Made by a program: the position numbers and the translations under genes
Origin: Apostichopus japonicus
Taxonomy: Eukaryota > Echinodermata > Holothuroidea > Aspidochirotida > Stichopodidae
Direction of reading: 5' to 3'
Assembly (NCBI RefSeq): GCF_037975245.1
Contig: NC_092565.1
Span: forward strand, 2,364,499-2,428,498
Length of the DNA: 64,000 bases
The notes under the pieces: model-generated
What the model was told of the DNA's origin: nothing
What the model saw: only the letters and a program-made list of their open reading frames with translations
Database searches by the model: none
Shown here: positions 49,201 through 61,010 of the stretch, in pieces
Layout: each line of letters opens with the position of its first letter
Numbering within the stretch: the first letter of the stretch is position 1

Positions 49201-52200
49201 TGTACATTTTACTTTAGCAACTCTCAATGCGGAGAGAACAAACATAATTTGAGATGAAAAATCCTTTTTAGTATCAGAGATGTTAGCTTCCAAAGTTCAT
49301 AAATTGTCTCAACTCATAACATTTTGTGGAAAGCGATGATTCAAATATTGCATGATATTCTTAAAAACAATTCAACTATAACTTCATACTATGGTCGCTT
49401 TTAGTTGAACTGTGTGTCAAAAGGCCTAATGTTATGATATTTGAGTGCACACATATGATAGCCTATATAACACAAACTTCGCTATCTCTAGTAGTTGGTT
49501 GTTTTGAGAAGCAGTTTTGTTTTATTTGAAAAGAAACAAATGTTCTCATTCCAAAATGTGCATAGGCCTAGTTGTGTGTGAGTGTGTACTTGTTTGTCAA
49601 AAGAAGTTTGCATAAATTATGCCAGACGCAAGCAGTTTAAAGATTATGAGTCAATAGCTAAAACATATTCCGTCCCGGATGCAGAATCCAGCATTCGTAA
49701 CAATGCTGACAAAATACCAAGTATGAAGTTTATGTACATGCAAGCTTTAGTTGGTGAGTTATCATGTTTAGGGGTCACACACAAACACAAACAATCACAT
49801 CATCACATCACCATCACATACAGTACATTTCTTTTGCCTTTCAATAGCAAGGAACCAAAATTATGCATAATTCTCAGTCATAACTCTTAACACCACTACA
49901 GTATCACGCCCAGGTAGCAAATAGGAATCTTAAGGCAGCAGTGCTTGTTAAAGTACCCATAACTGCTGGTCATCACACCTTTATATATAAATATTGCCCA
50001 AAGTATAGACTGCACCCTGTCAAACATGAGAAGCAAGAAATGTTACTTACACGACTGGGGCGCTTGGAAACGACAAAGCTGATGACAAGCAGCATAACCA
50101 GACCAAAGGCAGATACAAGACGAATGGGTTCACGAATAATAAGAGTGAAAACTCCAGAGGCGGTTAGGAGAGTAACCATGGATACTACCATGAAAAATTT
50201 GACCAAGCTGAAAGAAAGATATGTGATACAAATTGAAGATTAGGAAGGAAGAAGTGGGGGGGGCGGGAGGAGGGCAGTGCTTAAAGGACATGTAGTTAAG
50301 GTAGATAGGATCGTGCATATGTAGAGTTGGAGACAGGTAAGAGAGGGGTGTAGTAATTCCATAATTGTGGTTTAAGTTACTTGCAGCGAAACTAAAGTCA
50401 AACCTCTTAAAGAAATTCAAATTGGGGCATTGCATTGGTCATGACTTATAAAATTAGACAAGTAGAGAGCTTTATTATTGATTCCAGGAATTCAGGAACG
50501 ATCAATGCTGTCATAAGCAATTTAACCTATTGTTTACTTTGCCCTTCATTAGTCCATTGTTACACAGATGGACCAGATTTGATTTGCATTCAATCCTAAA
50601 ACTACTTCAAGACTGGCTCATGTGAAAAGAATGACTTTAAATCACCAATTCAAATGAAAGATTCACTAAATGGTTCATTTTCTATATCAATTACAAATGG
50701 AACAGTTTATACCTTGGCTACTAACTTACATATACTATATTTATAGCCAATTGAATCCAAGTACTGTACAATTTCTGGTCAATTAGGAAAGGTGCTTGCA
50801 AGTTATATCTTAGAATGCACTAATTGAGAGACACCTTTTGCCTCCCGCATTCTTGGACAATTGAGCATGTTTTCTAAATTTGACAAGTAAGTTTAAGTCT
50901 TACAGTCATATGTGATCTGAAATAACATCTGGAACACATTTCTTTGATATTTCATAGGGGACTCACAAAGAGGTGGTCTTTTTATGCTGGTTGATGCAGG
51001 TTTGCATCGGCAGGAAAAGCTGTTTTTCAAGACTATCACTAAACTGGTTCCAGAGGAAACTGATGGAAAAGTAGGCGGCAACACTCATGGTGAGAAGAAG
51101 CAGGGATAAGGCACGATGGAAATCCAAGAACAGCACGTAGAGTACAAATCCCAGATACAATGTGAGAATACCGGCCTTCAGGCACCAGAGGACAGTCTTT
51201 TTATTGTCGTCGTATAGTGCACCAACTGCTTCTTCCACATATTCAATCATCTGCAACATAAAGAAATATTACATTACTGTGGACTACGCACATGAATACA
51301 TACATACATGTACAGTATCAAACAATACTACCTATACAGTATATTCCAATCAGAACACTTGTATGAAAGTTCACTACAATAGACACACTTTATTTTGATT
51401 TTTTAATTTTTCTATTAATCACATTCAGATGCTCAATGATTGCCATAGATTAAATGGACTTATATCGGGAAAACTTAATGGCAATCCTTGGATCATCCTA
51501 TTAACATTCACTACATTATGAAATTATAACATTTCACGGCATTACAAGTATTACAAGGCTGCAATATTTGTTCACTCACTTTGGTAATGCTATTGCCTTG
51601 GTGACTGTCATCCTCCTTTGGCATCCTCGCTTCCACATCAGTCGAGTCATCTCGACAAGCTCCAACAGCCTGATAACGATAAAACAAAATTATTTATCAA
51701 GTTGCATACTAACTGTATGTCACATGGCACAAACATTTAACCACATGCTCTTTTGTACAGTTAATTTGATTTTATTATTCCAATTATCTTACAGAATGAT
51801 TCAATACAATTAAGAAGAGGTGCATTACATTCCACCCTCCAGGCTATACACAAACACTTATAAAAGGAACATTAAGTCCCCCTCATGGCCAATTTATCTC
51901 ACTCAAGAAACCAGGATGTCAAGAGGCTAAGCAGTTCATTGGTTTTTATACACTGTCAAAACCTAACTAGGGATGCACCGGATCCAAATTTTTGGATCCG
52001 GCCGGAACCGGATTTTGCCGGATAGAACATGAAATCCGGTCATTACACAAAAGAATATCATTAATAAGAAGTAGAAGTATGAAACAAGGAGCAAATCTTA
52101 GGTGAGGTATACGCATATTATAAAGAAGGTGAAATTAAGACCCCATTTATGAGATTAAATATGACTAGAAGTGGTGTAATCTACATTCTTTAATAAAATA

Positions 52201-55200
52201 ACTACAATATAATTGTTGACAAGCTTGATACAGTATGTAAATTTGTTTGCTGGAAAAATACTGCATACTACTTATGAAGTTTGTTTTAAAACGGGAAGCT
52301 ACATGTCACAAATCTCATACTTTATACTGAATAAAAAGATTATTTAATTGGATCTTTAGAAACAGTGGGTCAGACCATTGAGAAAATTAAAGTAAACATG
52401 TTAAACCTAATTTTTCCTTACTTTGAATGTTTTTATTAATTTTTGGAAATAGTTTACATTGATTTAAGTTAATACCAACACCTTTTTAAGGAATAATTCA
52501 GGCCAGATTTTGAAAAAGATCCGGCCAGATTTTGAAAAAGATCCGGCCGGATTTTGCAAAATATCTGGCCGGAACCGGATAATTGCTCACTATCCGGCCG
52601 GATAGTCCGGCTGGACCGGATATCCGGTGCATCCCTAAACCTAACTGTCATGCCTAATCCTAGATTTTCAAGTGTCATATATGGTTGAGAAGTGGATGAA
52701 GGACCTTTCACTTACAGTACTCACTAATTTAATCTAACAACAATGACTCTACTGTATGTCACTACAACCTGTTTGCAAACTCATTACAGTAGGTCCAATG
52801 GCATTAAGCACCACAACAAGCCTACAGTAGGTTTGATGGCATTGATGCACTCACTTAAATCTAGATACCAAGAATCAAACAGTCCTCCAATGAAAGCACA
52901 TACTCAGGGTTTCTCCTTGATAGTATAAGGTAGTAACTTGCTTGAGAGAACATTTGGTGCCGAAAACGCCATTGGAGCGTGAAGCACTCAAACCCCGGCT
53001 GAGGGTCCAGGGACTGCCTTAGGGGGTACCAGGGCAACACCCTGGTGGGGGCCCAGGCAGAATTTGTAAACATGGTCATATTTTCCGTCTTCATATACAG
53101 TGGAAACAGAATACACTACGCTATTTGCTTTCTTACTATAAGTTTGTAAATCATTTGTACCTAGCATAATGTGACTGCACACATCATATAATGTTAAGGT
53201 CTCTTCGTCACAATCACAAAACGTTTCTGACACTTAATGTCATGATTATGAGTAGAAGCATATTATTTTTCAGAAGGATTCTTAATATTTAAATGAATGA
53301 TCAATTTCCCCACCAAATTGATATGCATTAAAATATGTGTTAGCAATTTATTTGGAGAAACACTAGCCGAGATCCTTTCCGTAACTTCTGTTGTGTGATT
53401 TGTTACTCTGATCATCTACCTTCAACACTTTAAGTCTTAAATAGAAAAATGTAATCCAACTGAGTCACGAACTGGTTGCAGAAATGAAAGGATGACATTG
53501 TGTGATAAATAAAACTGATTTCATGTAGAAAAGACATTAGCGTATCCTAACTAAGCATTTAACTATCCCTTGTGTTTATTGCAACCAAAATGAAAACATT
53601 TTCTTCAATTTTCTCACTTATATAATACAAAAGGGCAAGTGCTTTGTGCTTGAAAGTTTTTGTAACAAACCAGCAACAAATATGTAAACTTTATTACAAT
53701 ATGTCTACCACTAATTGAGGGTTTTAACGAATCAAAACTGCATCCAATATTCTTTGCAGCTATTTAAAAGGCATAGCTGGTGGTTTTTCGACATCCTCTA
53801 ATCCGTTCAAATTGATGTTACATTGAAAATTTACAATTGTACCTTTCTATTGATGTATGGCACATGGTATTATTTTTTGTTGGGACTCGGTAAAACTTGA
53901 TCAAACCTAGCACTTTTGGACGAGGAATTGCTCTTTTCCCCAAAATTTTATAAGCGCTCACGTGAGTGCAGGAAAAATTTTGATCAAGCTATTCACTTCA
54001 GCACTATTACTACGCCTAAGCGACACTCTGTATACTGTTAATATCAAAAAGCCAATGAATTATGAGGTAGGAAGTTGCAAATATGCTTCTGAAAACCGAA
54101 GTATAAGTTTCTTTTTCGTTTCCCAGTCATCAAACCGATGATAAAAGTTGAAGGCTTTGGATTAATTTTGTAAGTAGCACCTGCAAGGAATTTCTCGAAA
54201 CCCGGGGTTTCCCACCGTCTGCAGGCAGTATTGTCTACGCAGAGGCTCTCTAAAGGTAAAGTGGCCCTAATTTTGAAATATGCCTAAGCTCATTTGCCAC
54301 AATTGCCCCGTTACTTTAATGTGCATACTCAATTGTTTACCTTCGGCGGTGATTTACCCCATAGTTGCAGGAAAGAAAGATCATAAAGTCTTCACTGTAC
54401 AATAGGCCTGTGTGAATAAGTTCTCTTAAGCAGAACCTACGGAGCTAACTTAGTGATGCACAATAACATTTTAATTAAAGAATTGTGCCAAAAATTAGTT
54501 AACAAATGTGTGAACAATTCTAACAACCATTTCTTTCTCTTGTAGCTGCATGTTTATTTTGTAGGAGTGAAGTTAATAAATGGTTCACTTTCTTACGAGA
54601 AGTACCTGGAAAGTCCATTGTTATTGTTTCGCGGTACACTCTGCAGAATGATGTCACACGGTGACCTGTACGTTCATGAGCTTTTATGCATCACGTTTCT
54701 GGTCAGTGAGAATCTGCTAACTTTGACATCAAATGTCTCTAAAGTACTGTCTATTTCGACTAAACAGGAACCATGGTATTGTTTGTGCACTAAAATACTC
54801 CGCATGGTGACATGTACTTTTGTTCTTTTGTGAAACAGTTCATTCTGAGGCATGTTCATTTGTACCTCCTGCACTGAAGTATGCACTAGTTACACCCCTG
54901 ATCAAGAATCCTCAGTCGGAGGCCACTGTGTTGAAGAACTATAGGCCTGTTTCCAATTTGTCCTTCCTCTCTAAAGTTCTTGAGAGAGTCATAGTTAAGA
55001 GACTTTCTGCCCATCTGAATGCTACAGGAAATGCTGAAGTGATGCAGTCCGCTTACCGCCACGGACATAGTACAGAAACCGCTCTTGTTCGTGAACAAAA
55101 TGACCTTCTTCAGTCAGTTCATTCACAAGGAGCAGCCATCCTTGTTCTATTAGAGTCTATCAGCAGCGTTTGACACTATCGACCAACCGACACTCTTAAG

Positions 55201-58200
55201 AATCCTTCTACTTAGCTTCGGCATCGCAGGAGATGCACTTGCTTGGCTAGTCTTATTTATCTTTACGGTCTAAGGCTGTAAAAATTAATGATAGTACATC
55301 ACAAAAAGTTCACCTGCAATATGGGGAATCCCCAAGGCTCTGTCCTGGGACCAGTGTTGTTTACCATCTATACTTCACCTCTTGGAGATATTGCTTGAGC
55401 GCGCAATCTTTCATACCATCTTTATGCGGATGATACACAGCTGTATCTTTCCTTCAAACCACAAGATTCCACCTCAATTGAGAACACTTTTAGTTAATGA
55501 AGAAAATACAATTCTTGTCCTTGTGTTCAAAGCAAGGAATGGTTTAGCCCCAGTTTACCTACAAGAGCTTCTCCAAGAATTCAGACCTAACAGGGTACTT
55601 CATTCAAGCGTACAACATATGCTGTTCCTACTGTTCGCAATTCCACCTATGGGGAACGTTGCTTTGCTAGATCAGCTCCACAGCTCTGGAACAGTCTCCC
55701 CATACATCTGAAAACAATCCAGCATGTGTCAACTTTCCAGAAAGAACTCAAGACGTTCTTATTCATGAATGCGTATCCATTTGTTTAACACCGGTTGTGT
55801 CCATTTTGGGTACTTTGCTCCTGCAGCGCTTCTGAGCAGTTTTTTTTTAACTGGATAAAAGCACTTTACAAATTCTTATATTATTATTATTATGTTTACA
55901 CATTTAGGCTACAAATTGGTTTGATTATACTAAGGACTATACATACAAGATTGGGCTAATAACTAGTTTAACTTGTATGTATTTTGTTTGGAGGCGGTTA
56001 ATAAGGCTCTGGATCCGGGCCTAAGACCTTGACCTACTGAAGATTGGCGAAATAAGCATTAAATTAAGCATCTATTTAACTTACAATTGAGTATATAGGC
56101 ACCCCTTATGGAACCTAAGAGAGGGTCAATAAGCACCAATGCCTCACTTACGGTATTCAACCAACGATAAGGTAAGCACCAGAGCAATGCATATTGAACA
56201 AATGATCCGATAAATGAGCAAGAGCCTCATCCTTATTGCACTGATCATCGGGTAAATATCTCCTATCAAATGGAATTCCCCATTGCGACTTGAAGACTCA
56301 CGCACAAAGAAATGATTGTTGCCTGTAATCTGACCTAGATCGAATGAGGTGTGACAAAAGTGTTAGACACCACCCAGAAAATAAGCACACATAAGCTACA
56401 GTCATTACCCACAACAAAGTGTAGACTCACGTCAAATATCATGAAATGGCTGGAAAGAGTGGTACTAAAACTCCTTCTTGCTGAAAAAGGTGTTGTTCTA
56501 GATAAAAATCAGTTTGCCTACCAAAGCAATAGAGGTGTTGATGACCCCATACTTGTTTACTTGCATGGTGTCTTGAAGCACTTAGACCAACCCAAGACGT
56601 CTGTGGGGTCAATCTTCATTGACTTCTCCAGTGCATTTAACACAGATATTAAGACCAATATATTAGTACAAAACTGTTAGACATGCAAGTGAACTATAAC
56701 ATCGTTCTGTGGGTCCTCAATTATATGCGTTGTAGACCTCAGATGGTTAGAATTGGTGATTCCAGATCTGACCAGTGTGTCATTAGTACGGGCGCCCCCC
56801 AAGGATGTGTGTTCTCACCAGTGCTGTTCTGCTTGTACACAAATGATTGTAAAGTATCGAGTGACCAATGCAATATTATCAAATATGCTGATGATACCGT
56901 GCTGACTGGTCTTCTTTATAATAATGACAGCTCTGCCTTTGTTAGTGAAGTACAGAAGTTTGTAAGTTGGTGTAAAAATAACAGTCTGTCAATGTTAAAT
57001 ATAAGTAAGACTAAGGAACTAATGTTTGATCTTAGGAAAGGCAATAATGTTCATGATCATGTCATAATCGATGGCAAAGTAGTTGAGAGGGTAGAAAGCT
57101 ACCTGTACAAGTACCTGGGAACGTATATTGAAAATAAACTTAATTGGAATGTTCACATAAAAGCTGTTAAGGGTAAAGCCTGCCAAAGACTGTATATCCT
57201 TAGAAAATTAAAACAATGCAGAGTTAAGTATACGATCATGAAATTATTCTACCAGTCAATCATCCTAAGTGTTCTAACATCTAGTATGTATATATGTTTC
57301 TTTGGCAGTATGCCGAAGAAGTGCAGGGCAGAGCTGGAACGTGTTTGGAAGTTAGCTGAACGCTGTATTGGTGTCAAGCCTTCCATCACTCTCATCCATA
57401 TATGAAGAGAGTCTGATAAAAGAAACTAAATAATATAAAAGAAGATCATACACACCCTTTTTACAGTCTTATCATGTTCAACAGATTCAGGCTACAATTA
57501 CAGGTGCCCCATACTAAAACATCCAGGTTCCGTAATTCTTTCTTACCTGAGGCAATACACTTGTTTTCGCGTGCAAAGCGATCTGGCTACAGGGTGTGAT
57601 CTGTCACTTGCAGCCCTCTGTGCTGATTCTGTTACTGTTCTGGTTCTGCTCATTTAGTTTTATTCTCGTAGTTGTTCACTTATAGTTTGTTTATTGTATG
57701 GTTTTGTTTGTATTCACTACTGTTTTATGTTTACTGTCGACGGGAAATCATTTTGCGTTTTTGTTTTCTGAAATGGACAATATAGTTTTCTATCTATTTA
57801 CATAGCAGCGATGGACATTTCAGGTCCAGATAAAGATAACAAAGTATCAGGTTTCATTACTGTCTGCATTTTGGAGCGACAAAAAAAAATTTTTCACTTG
57901 CAGGCAACGGAAAGTAATTTCAGAGGGTAGCACGCGGTTTGGGGCAAGTCTTTAATGCCTTTAGTAGTACTTTAAGCTAAAACTTAAAAGTAGGCCTATC
58001 TTGTTACACTACAGTGTTACTTAATTACTAAAAGATGTGTTGTTCTGAATTGCATTTATGAAGTACAGTAATATAACCAGTGGCGTAGCCAGCGGGGGGG
58101 GGGGGGGGGGCAGGGGGGTGGGAGCCCCCCAGTTGAAATGCTCGCCCCCCACTTGCCCCCCCAAATGGAATTATAGACTGAGAAAAAAAACTTGAATGCA

Positions 58201-60706
58201 CACTAAATATGTTGCTGGGCCTATGTGCATATTACCATGGTTTTTATGCAATTTTTATTCTTTACCTTTTACCTAGTTCTCTATCTGCGAAATTGGGTGG
58301 CCAAAATAAAAATCACTTCCATGGGAACATTGCCTTGAAAAAGAATTTGACCCAAGCAGCAGCGCAAAAAAACGCCACTGTCTCTGTATTGTCAAATGTG
58401 GAAACGGGTTGGCAATTTAATTAAACGGTCTCCGCGGCACTCACAAGCGGAGGCTACGTTCAGTTTATGTTCACATGGTTATCCCTGATCTCTGGATTGT
58501 GTTCCGAAATGATTCACACGTGAGTGACGTGTATGGCAGAATATATCACAGTATTTAGAAACAATTTGCATTTTGACTGAAACTTTCAACATGTTTTGCT
58601 ATGCCTACATGACCAATCGCGATGTGTTTCTTGGGTTAGGTACATTCAACACAGAACAGCCTAGTAGTCTATATACGTTTGTGTTTCCGTAGTGAGCTCA
58701 TAGGCCCAAGGTGACCAGACGTCCCCGAGTTTCGGGGACAGTCCCCGATTACAGTGTGCTGTCCCCGATGAACAAGTGTCCCCGAAAATGTCCCTGATTC
58801 GTCAAAATGTTCAGGAATTTCGAAAATATCCCACATTATTAGTAAAATAATTGTAAAAACAAAATTTAGTCAAGTGTGCAGTCGCAGAACGGAACTTATA
58901 ACCAGTATTTCAGGTGGAGACACTGTTAAAAATATGCTAGATCGATTTAGCCTAGCACTCTTTCGACCGTATAAATGGCAACTACGGCGACACAACGACA
59001 CTTATAGTGTGAGCATGAGCAAATCACAAGCTCTCAAAGAACCATGTAAAGTAAATGGATTTCATTTAAGAAAAAGCTACATTTTTGAAAATAAAATTGA
59101 TTTAAAAAGTGCTTCAATGTATCACCATTTTACATCTAAGCACCTTAGGCACTTGAAAATTTTCAAAAGGAGAGGAGGACAGCCCCTCCCCTTAAACCCC
59201 TCCCCCATATCAGTCACGCATTAAATGCCCCCGAATTCAGTCACAAAATATGTTCACCTTATAGGGCGCGAAATTCGTCGATAAGTTCGCAGACAGTCAT
59301 CAGAATAGGCAAATTAACCTTCGCAAGACTGTTTGAGTGAGCCCTAGAAAGTGCAAAAGAAGGGCCCGAAGGGGGAATGATAACATCTTTTGTTGATTGG
59401 GGGGGGGGGTGTGGTTACACTCCCAGGCAAGTCAGTTATCATGCTGATCATCTTTGAATACTGACAGAAAGAGCATAGTCTATTCAGATTTTTAAAGAGA
59501 ATTATTGATGACTTTTTCAGTGATCTGTTTTATCGTTAATAATACCTATGTGGAAATAACATAAAACGTCAGCTAACTAGAGTGACCATCTGTACCCTAC
59601 ATTGCTGACACAATACCTGATTTGCCACAGTTTGTCATGCAAACTGTTTGGTACAGTAAGTCTTTTGTACTAGCTTAGTCTGCCCCACCAATCAGACCCT
59701 TCGCCCCCCCCCTTTGCCCCCCAGATGGAAAAGTCTGGCTACGCCACTGAATATAACTAATATATATCATATAATAATAATAATAATAATCGCCTGTTAT
59801 TTTTACAACGCTTAAGCCTTAAAGGGTGTGAAGACTCGCGCAAAAACAAACGTCTAATGCCGGTAATCTGACCTAGTTTCGAATGAGGTGTAACAGAAGT
59901 GTTAGACACCACCATCCATCCCAGAAAATTACACACACACAGCTTGCAACCATCGGTAATTAGACACTAGTGTACAGTCACTGCATACAGCTGCGGTTAA
60001 TACGCACACACAGCACAGTGTACAACGATACAGCGATGGACATCAAAGGTCCAGCTAAAGATAACAAGGTATCACATTTCATTGCTGTACTGTCTGCATT
60101 TTGTAGCGACACGGACAAAACGTCACTTGCAAGCAACGGAAAGTTAACATTTTCAGATGGCCGCACGCGGTTTGGGGCGAGTCTTCAATGCCTTTAAGGG
60201 TGACCACAAATGTGGGAGAAACCTGCAAGCGCTAAGTTATGGATTACAGATTACACGTTGGGTGGCTCCCAATTCGTTCTTCGTCTTCCAGTATAGTGCT
60301 AACTTCATCTTTGAAGACTCATGCACTTCAACATTTAAACTCAAATTTGGAATTAATGTGGTCCCCAGCCAAAATGATGCTTTTCGAAAGTACGAGCTAT
60401 TCTATAATTACTTAGAATTTAGGCTTAGCCCAGGTAATCTCTATGACTAGGCCTAAGTATAACTAAGGCAGAATGCGCCTACCTTAACATAACTGTAACA
60501 CTAACATAACAGTTAGGCTACCAGTACCCACTACCAAGTACTAGTACTATCACGAGTAGTAGTAGTAGTAGCGTAGTAGTACTAGTAGTGTTACCAACCT
60601 GACTATTCTCAATGGATTTACATTTCGACCGTTTTTCTTCTTCCGAATCTTCGATGCTAAGCTCTTCGTACTTGGTTTTCTCAAAGTTTTCTTCACCTGA
60701 TGTCAT
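43255..60706 (-). CDS. SLC28A3: Concentrative nucleoside transporter (SLC28/CNT family)
   Basis: Cation-coupled nucleoside uptake carrier of the plasma membrane. Coding exons, transcript order: 60706-60599, 51669-51580, 51250-50967, 50207-50051, 48023-47829, 47076-46915, 46269-46013, 45688-45520, 45286-45125, 44538-44358, 43376-43255; 1887 nt, 628 residues, every junction GT/AG and in phase. An acidic cytosolic N-terminus is followed by the multi-pass core. CNT signatures: [16 protein letters not shown] then [20 protein letters not shown] (about 327-352), [13 protein letters not shown] (503-515, the diagnostic GXKX3NEFVA motif), and [13 protein letters not shown] with GSVGI. Odd: residue 334 is Ile where the family has Glu (GMTIVP for GQTE/GMTE). 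The C-terminus is much shorter than in human CNT3, with one NQT sequon (604). Exon 1 is the least certain exon. It reads most like CNT3, but orthology to A1, A2 or A3 is unresolved. Confidence 0.93.
43829..44192 (+). mobile_element. M1 MITE in SLC28 last intron
   Basis: TTAA at 43825-43828 and 44193-44196; starts AGGATGTGAAGATTCGCGCA and ends GGCGAGTCTTCAATGCCT. Nearly full-length relative of 9012-9376 and 59823-60193, antisense to the transporter gene. Confidence 0.78.
47602..47811. repeat. 23-bp minisatellite beside an SLC28 splice donor
   Basis: Eight 23-bp units of AATTATATTTRACRGAATG + TATG and a ninth longer variant. Units differ only at two A/G positions. The array ends about 12 bp from the donor (47828-47823) of the SLC28 exon 48023-47829, so in the transcript it is the first thing in that intron. 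Confidence 0.93.
48290..48420. repeat. Degraded DR1-bearing repeat in SLC28 intron
   Basis: GATGACCTTTGACC at 48344-48357 with weak flanking similarity to the copies at 12000-12480 and 41880-42320 (GTTGACC, GGCATCAGTCAACTTAC). Confidence 0.45.
51968..52637. mobile_element. H8: hAT MITE TAGGGATGCACCGG, TSD AACCTAAC
   Basis: TIRs TAGGGATGCACCGGAT and ATCCGGTGCATCCCTA are flanked by AACCTAAC at 51960-51967 and 52638-52645. TAGGGATGCACCG is a widespread hAT terminus. Subterminal regions are packed with CCGGAT/ATCCGG motifs (many copies), likely transposase-binding repeats. No transposase. Lies in SLC28 intron 1. Confidence 0.92.
53757..54190 (-). repeat. Family-D repeat, SLC28 intron 1
   Basis: Reverse-complement relative of 33475-34000 (AAACTTGATCAAACCTAGCA, GACATCCTCTAATCCGTTCA). 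It starts at the same ATTTAAAAGGC boundary. Confidence 0.75.
54836..55895 (+). pseudogene. LINE-C: L2/CR1-type retrotransposon remnant
   Basis: Readable pieces in several frames: [20 protein letters not shown] and HSTETALV (to 55173), [20 protein letters not shown] with an in-frame stop after it (55339-55410), [11 protein letters not shown] (about 55424-55456), then a jump to [14 protein letters not shown] and [11 protein letters not shown] near the C-terminus. It ends with CACTTTACAAATTCTTATA and an ATT tail. Internal deletion and frameshifts make it dead. Sits antisense in SLC28 intron 1. Confidence 0.87.
56284..57962 (+). mobile_element. M1 MITE interrupted by LINE-D
   Basis: The left part (TTGAAGACTCACGCACAAAG to AAAGTGTA at 56426) and right part (CATAGCAGCGATGGACATTT at 57798 to GGGGCAAGTCTTTAATGCC) are the two halves of the M1 MITE. 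The junction matches the intact copy near 9204 base for base. Termini are decayed and TTAA is lost. Confidence 0.78.
56427..57797 (+). pseudogene. LINE-D: Rex1/Babar-like reverse transcriptase
   Basis: Two open stretches, 56430-56680 and 56683-57405, separated by a stop/frame change, cover most of a reverse transcriptase: [37 protein letters not shown] (about 56877-56912), [15 protein letters not shown], and [12 protein letters not shown]. The style (TGAPQG, SKTKEL) is that of Rex1/Babar-type CR1 relatives, unlike LINE-A/B/C. 5' truncated. The 3' end runs to about 57797 in A/T-rich sequence. It is the best preserved coding LINE here, yet not intact. Confidence 0.85.
58078..59749. mobile_element. 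H6: 1.67-kb non-autonomous hAT, TSD AATATAAC
   Basis: TIRs CAGTGGCGTAGCCAG and CTGGCTACGCCACTG (15 of 15), perfect AATATAAC duplications at 58070-58077 and 59750-59757. G-runs follow the left end and C-runs precede the right end. The interior has no transposase; a GTGACCAGACGTCCCCG repeat is embedded near 58711-58800. Lacks the core module found in most other elements here. Lies in SLC28 intron 1. Confidence 0.93.
59823..60193 (+). mobile_element. M1 MITE, best preserved termini
   Basis: TTAA at 59819-59822 and 60194-60197; AGGGTGTGAAGACTCGCGCA start, GGGGCGAGTCTTCAATGCCT end. Short open frames inside are incidental. Lies 73 bp from H6 and about 400 bp from SLC28 exon 1. Confidence 0.82.
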
Positions 60707-61002
60707 CTTGAAGGGGGTAAAACGACACACAAAGGTACTACAATTCAGATTAAAAATTCTAAACGAACAATATTGACCCAACTGACCACGTGTGACACTT
60801 TCTAGTTTGTACACATTCTAATTCATGCTATACACAGTGTTATGTTGATGTTTATTTACGTCGCATTGTGCGTAATCAACGTATAACTGAATCGTGGAAA
60901 GGTGTGAATGAATCAGTGTACGGAAGCTTTGAATAGATATTTCACACAAGCGGTCTTCGTCACGTTCTTATATAACAACTCCCTGATTTGACCTAAAAGG
61001 TT
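60707..61002. promoter_or_regulatory. Probable 5' UTR/promoter side of SLC28
   Basis: The sequence upstream of the SLC28 ATG (minus strand) up to H7 at 61011. An in-frame reading continues upstream to 60814 (starting ATG there); I prefer the ATG at 60706 because the downstream residues are acidic as in other SLC28 N-termini. No TATA box is supported. H7 sits about 300 bp upstream of the start codon. Confidence 0.35.
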
Positions 61003-61010
61003 CACACAGT

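Noticed and set aside
49582-49890. 102-codon plus-strand frame in SLC28 intron
   Set aside because: Antisense intronic sequence without family similarity or splice context; His-rich part derives from a CATCAC simple repeat.
52469-52711. 80-codon minus-strand frame with repeated R/P/D/G residues
   Set aside because: It is a translation of repeated CCGGAT motifs at the right end of the H8 MITE.
58874-59224. 116-codon open stretch inside H6 as a transposase
   Set aside because: No hAT dimerisation or catalytic motifs; the C-terminal Pro/Gly-rich part translates the G/C-run typical of these element ends.
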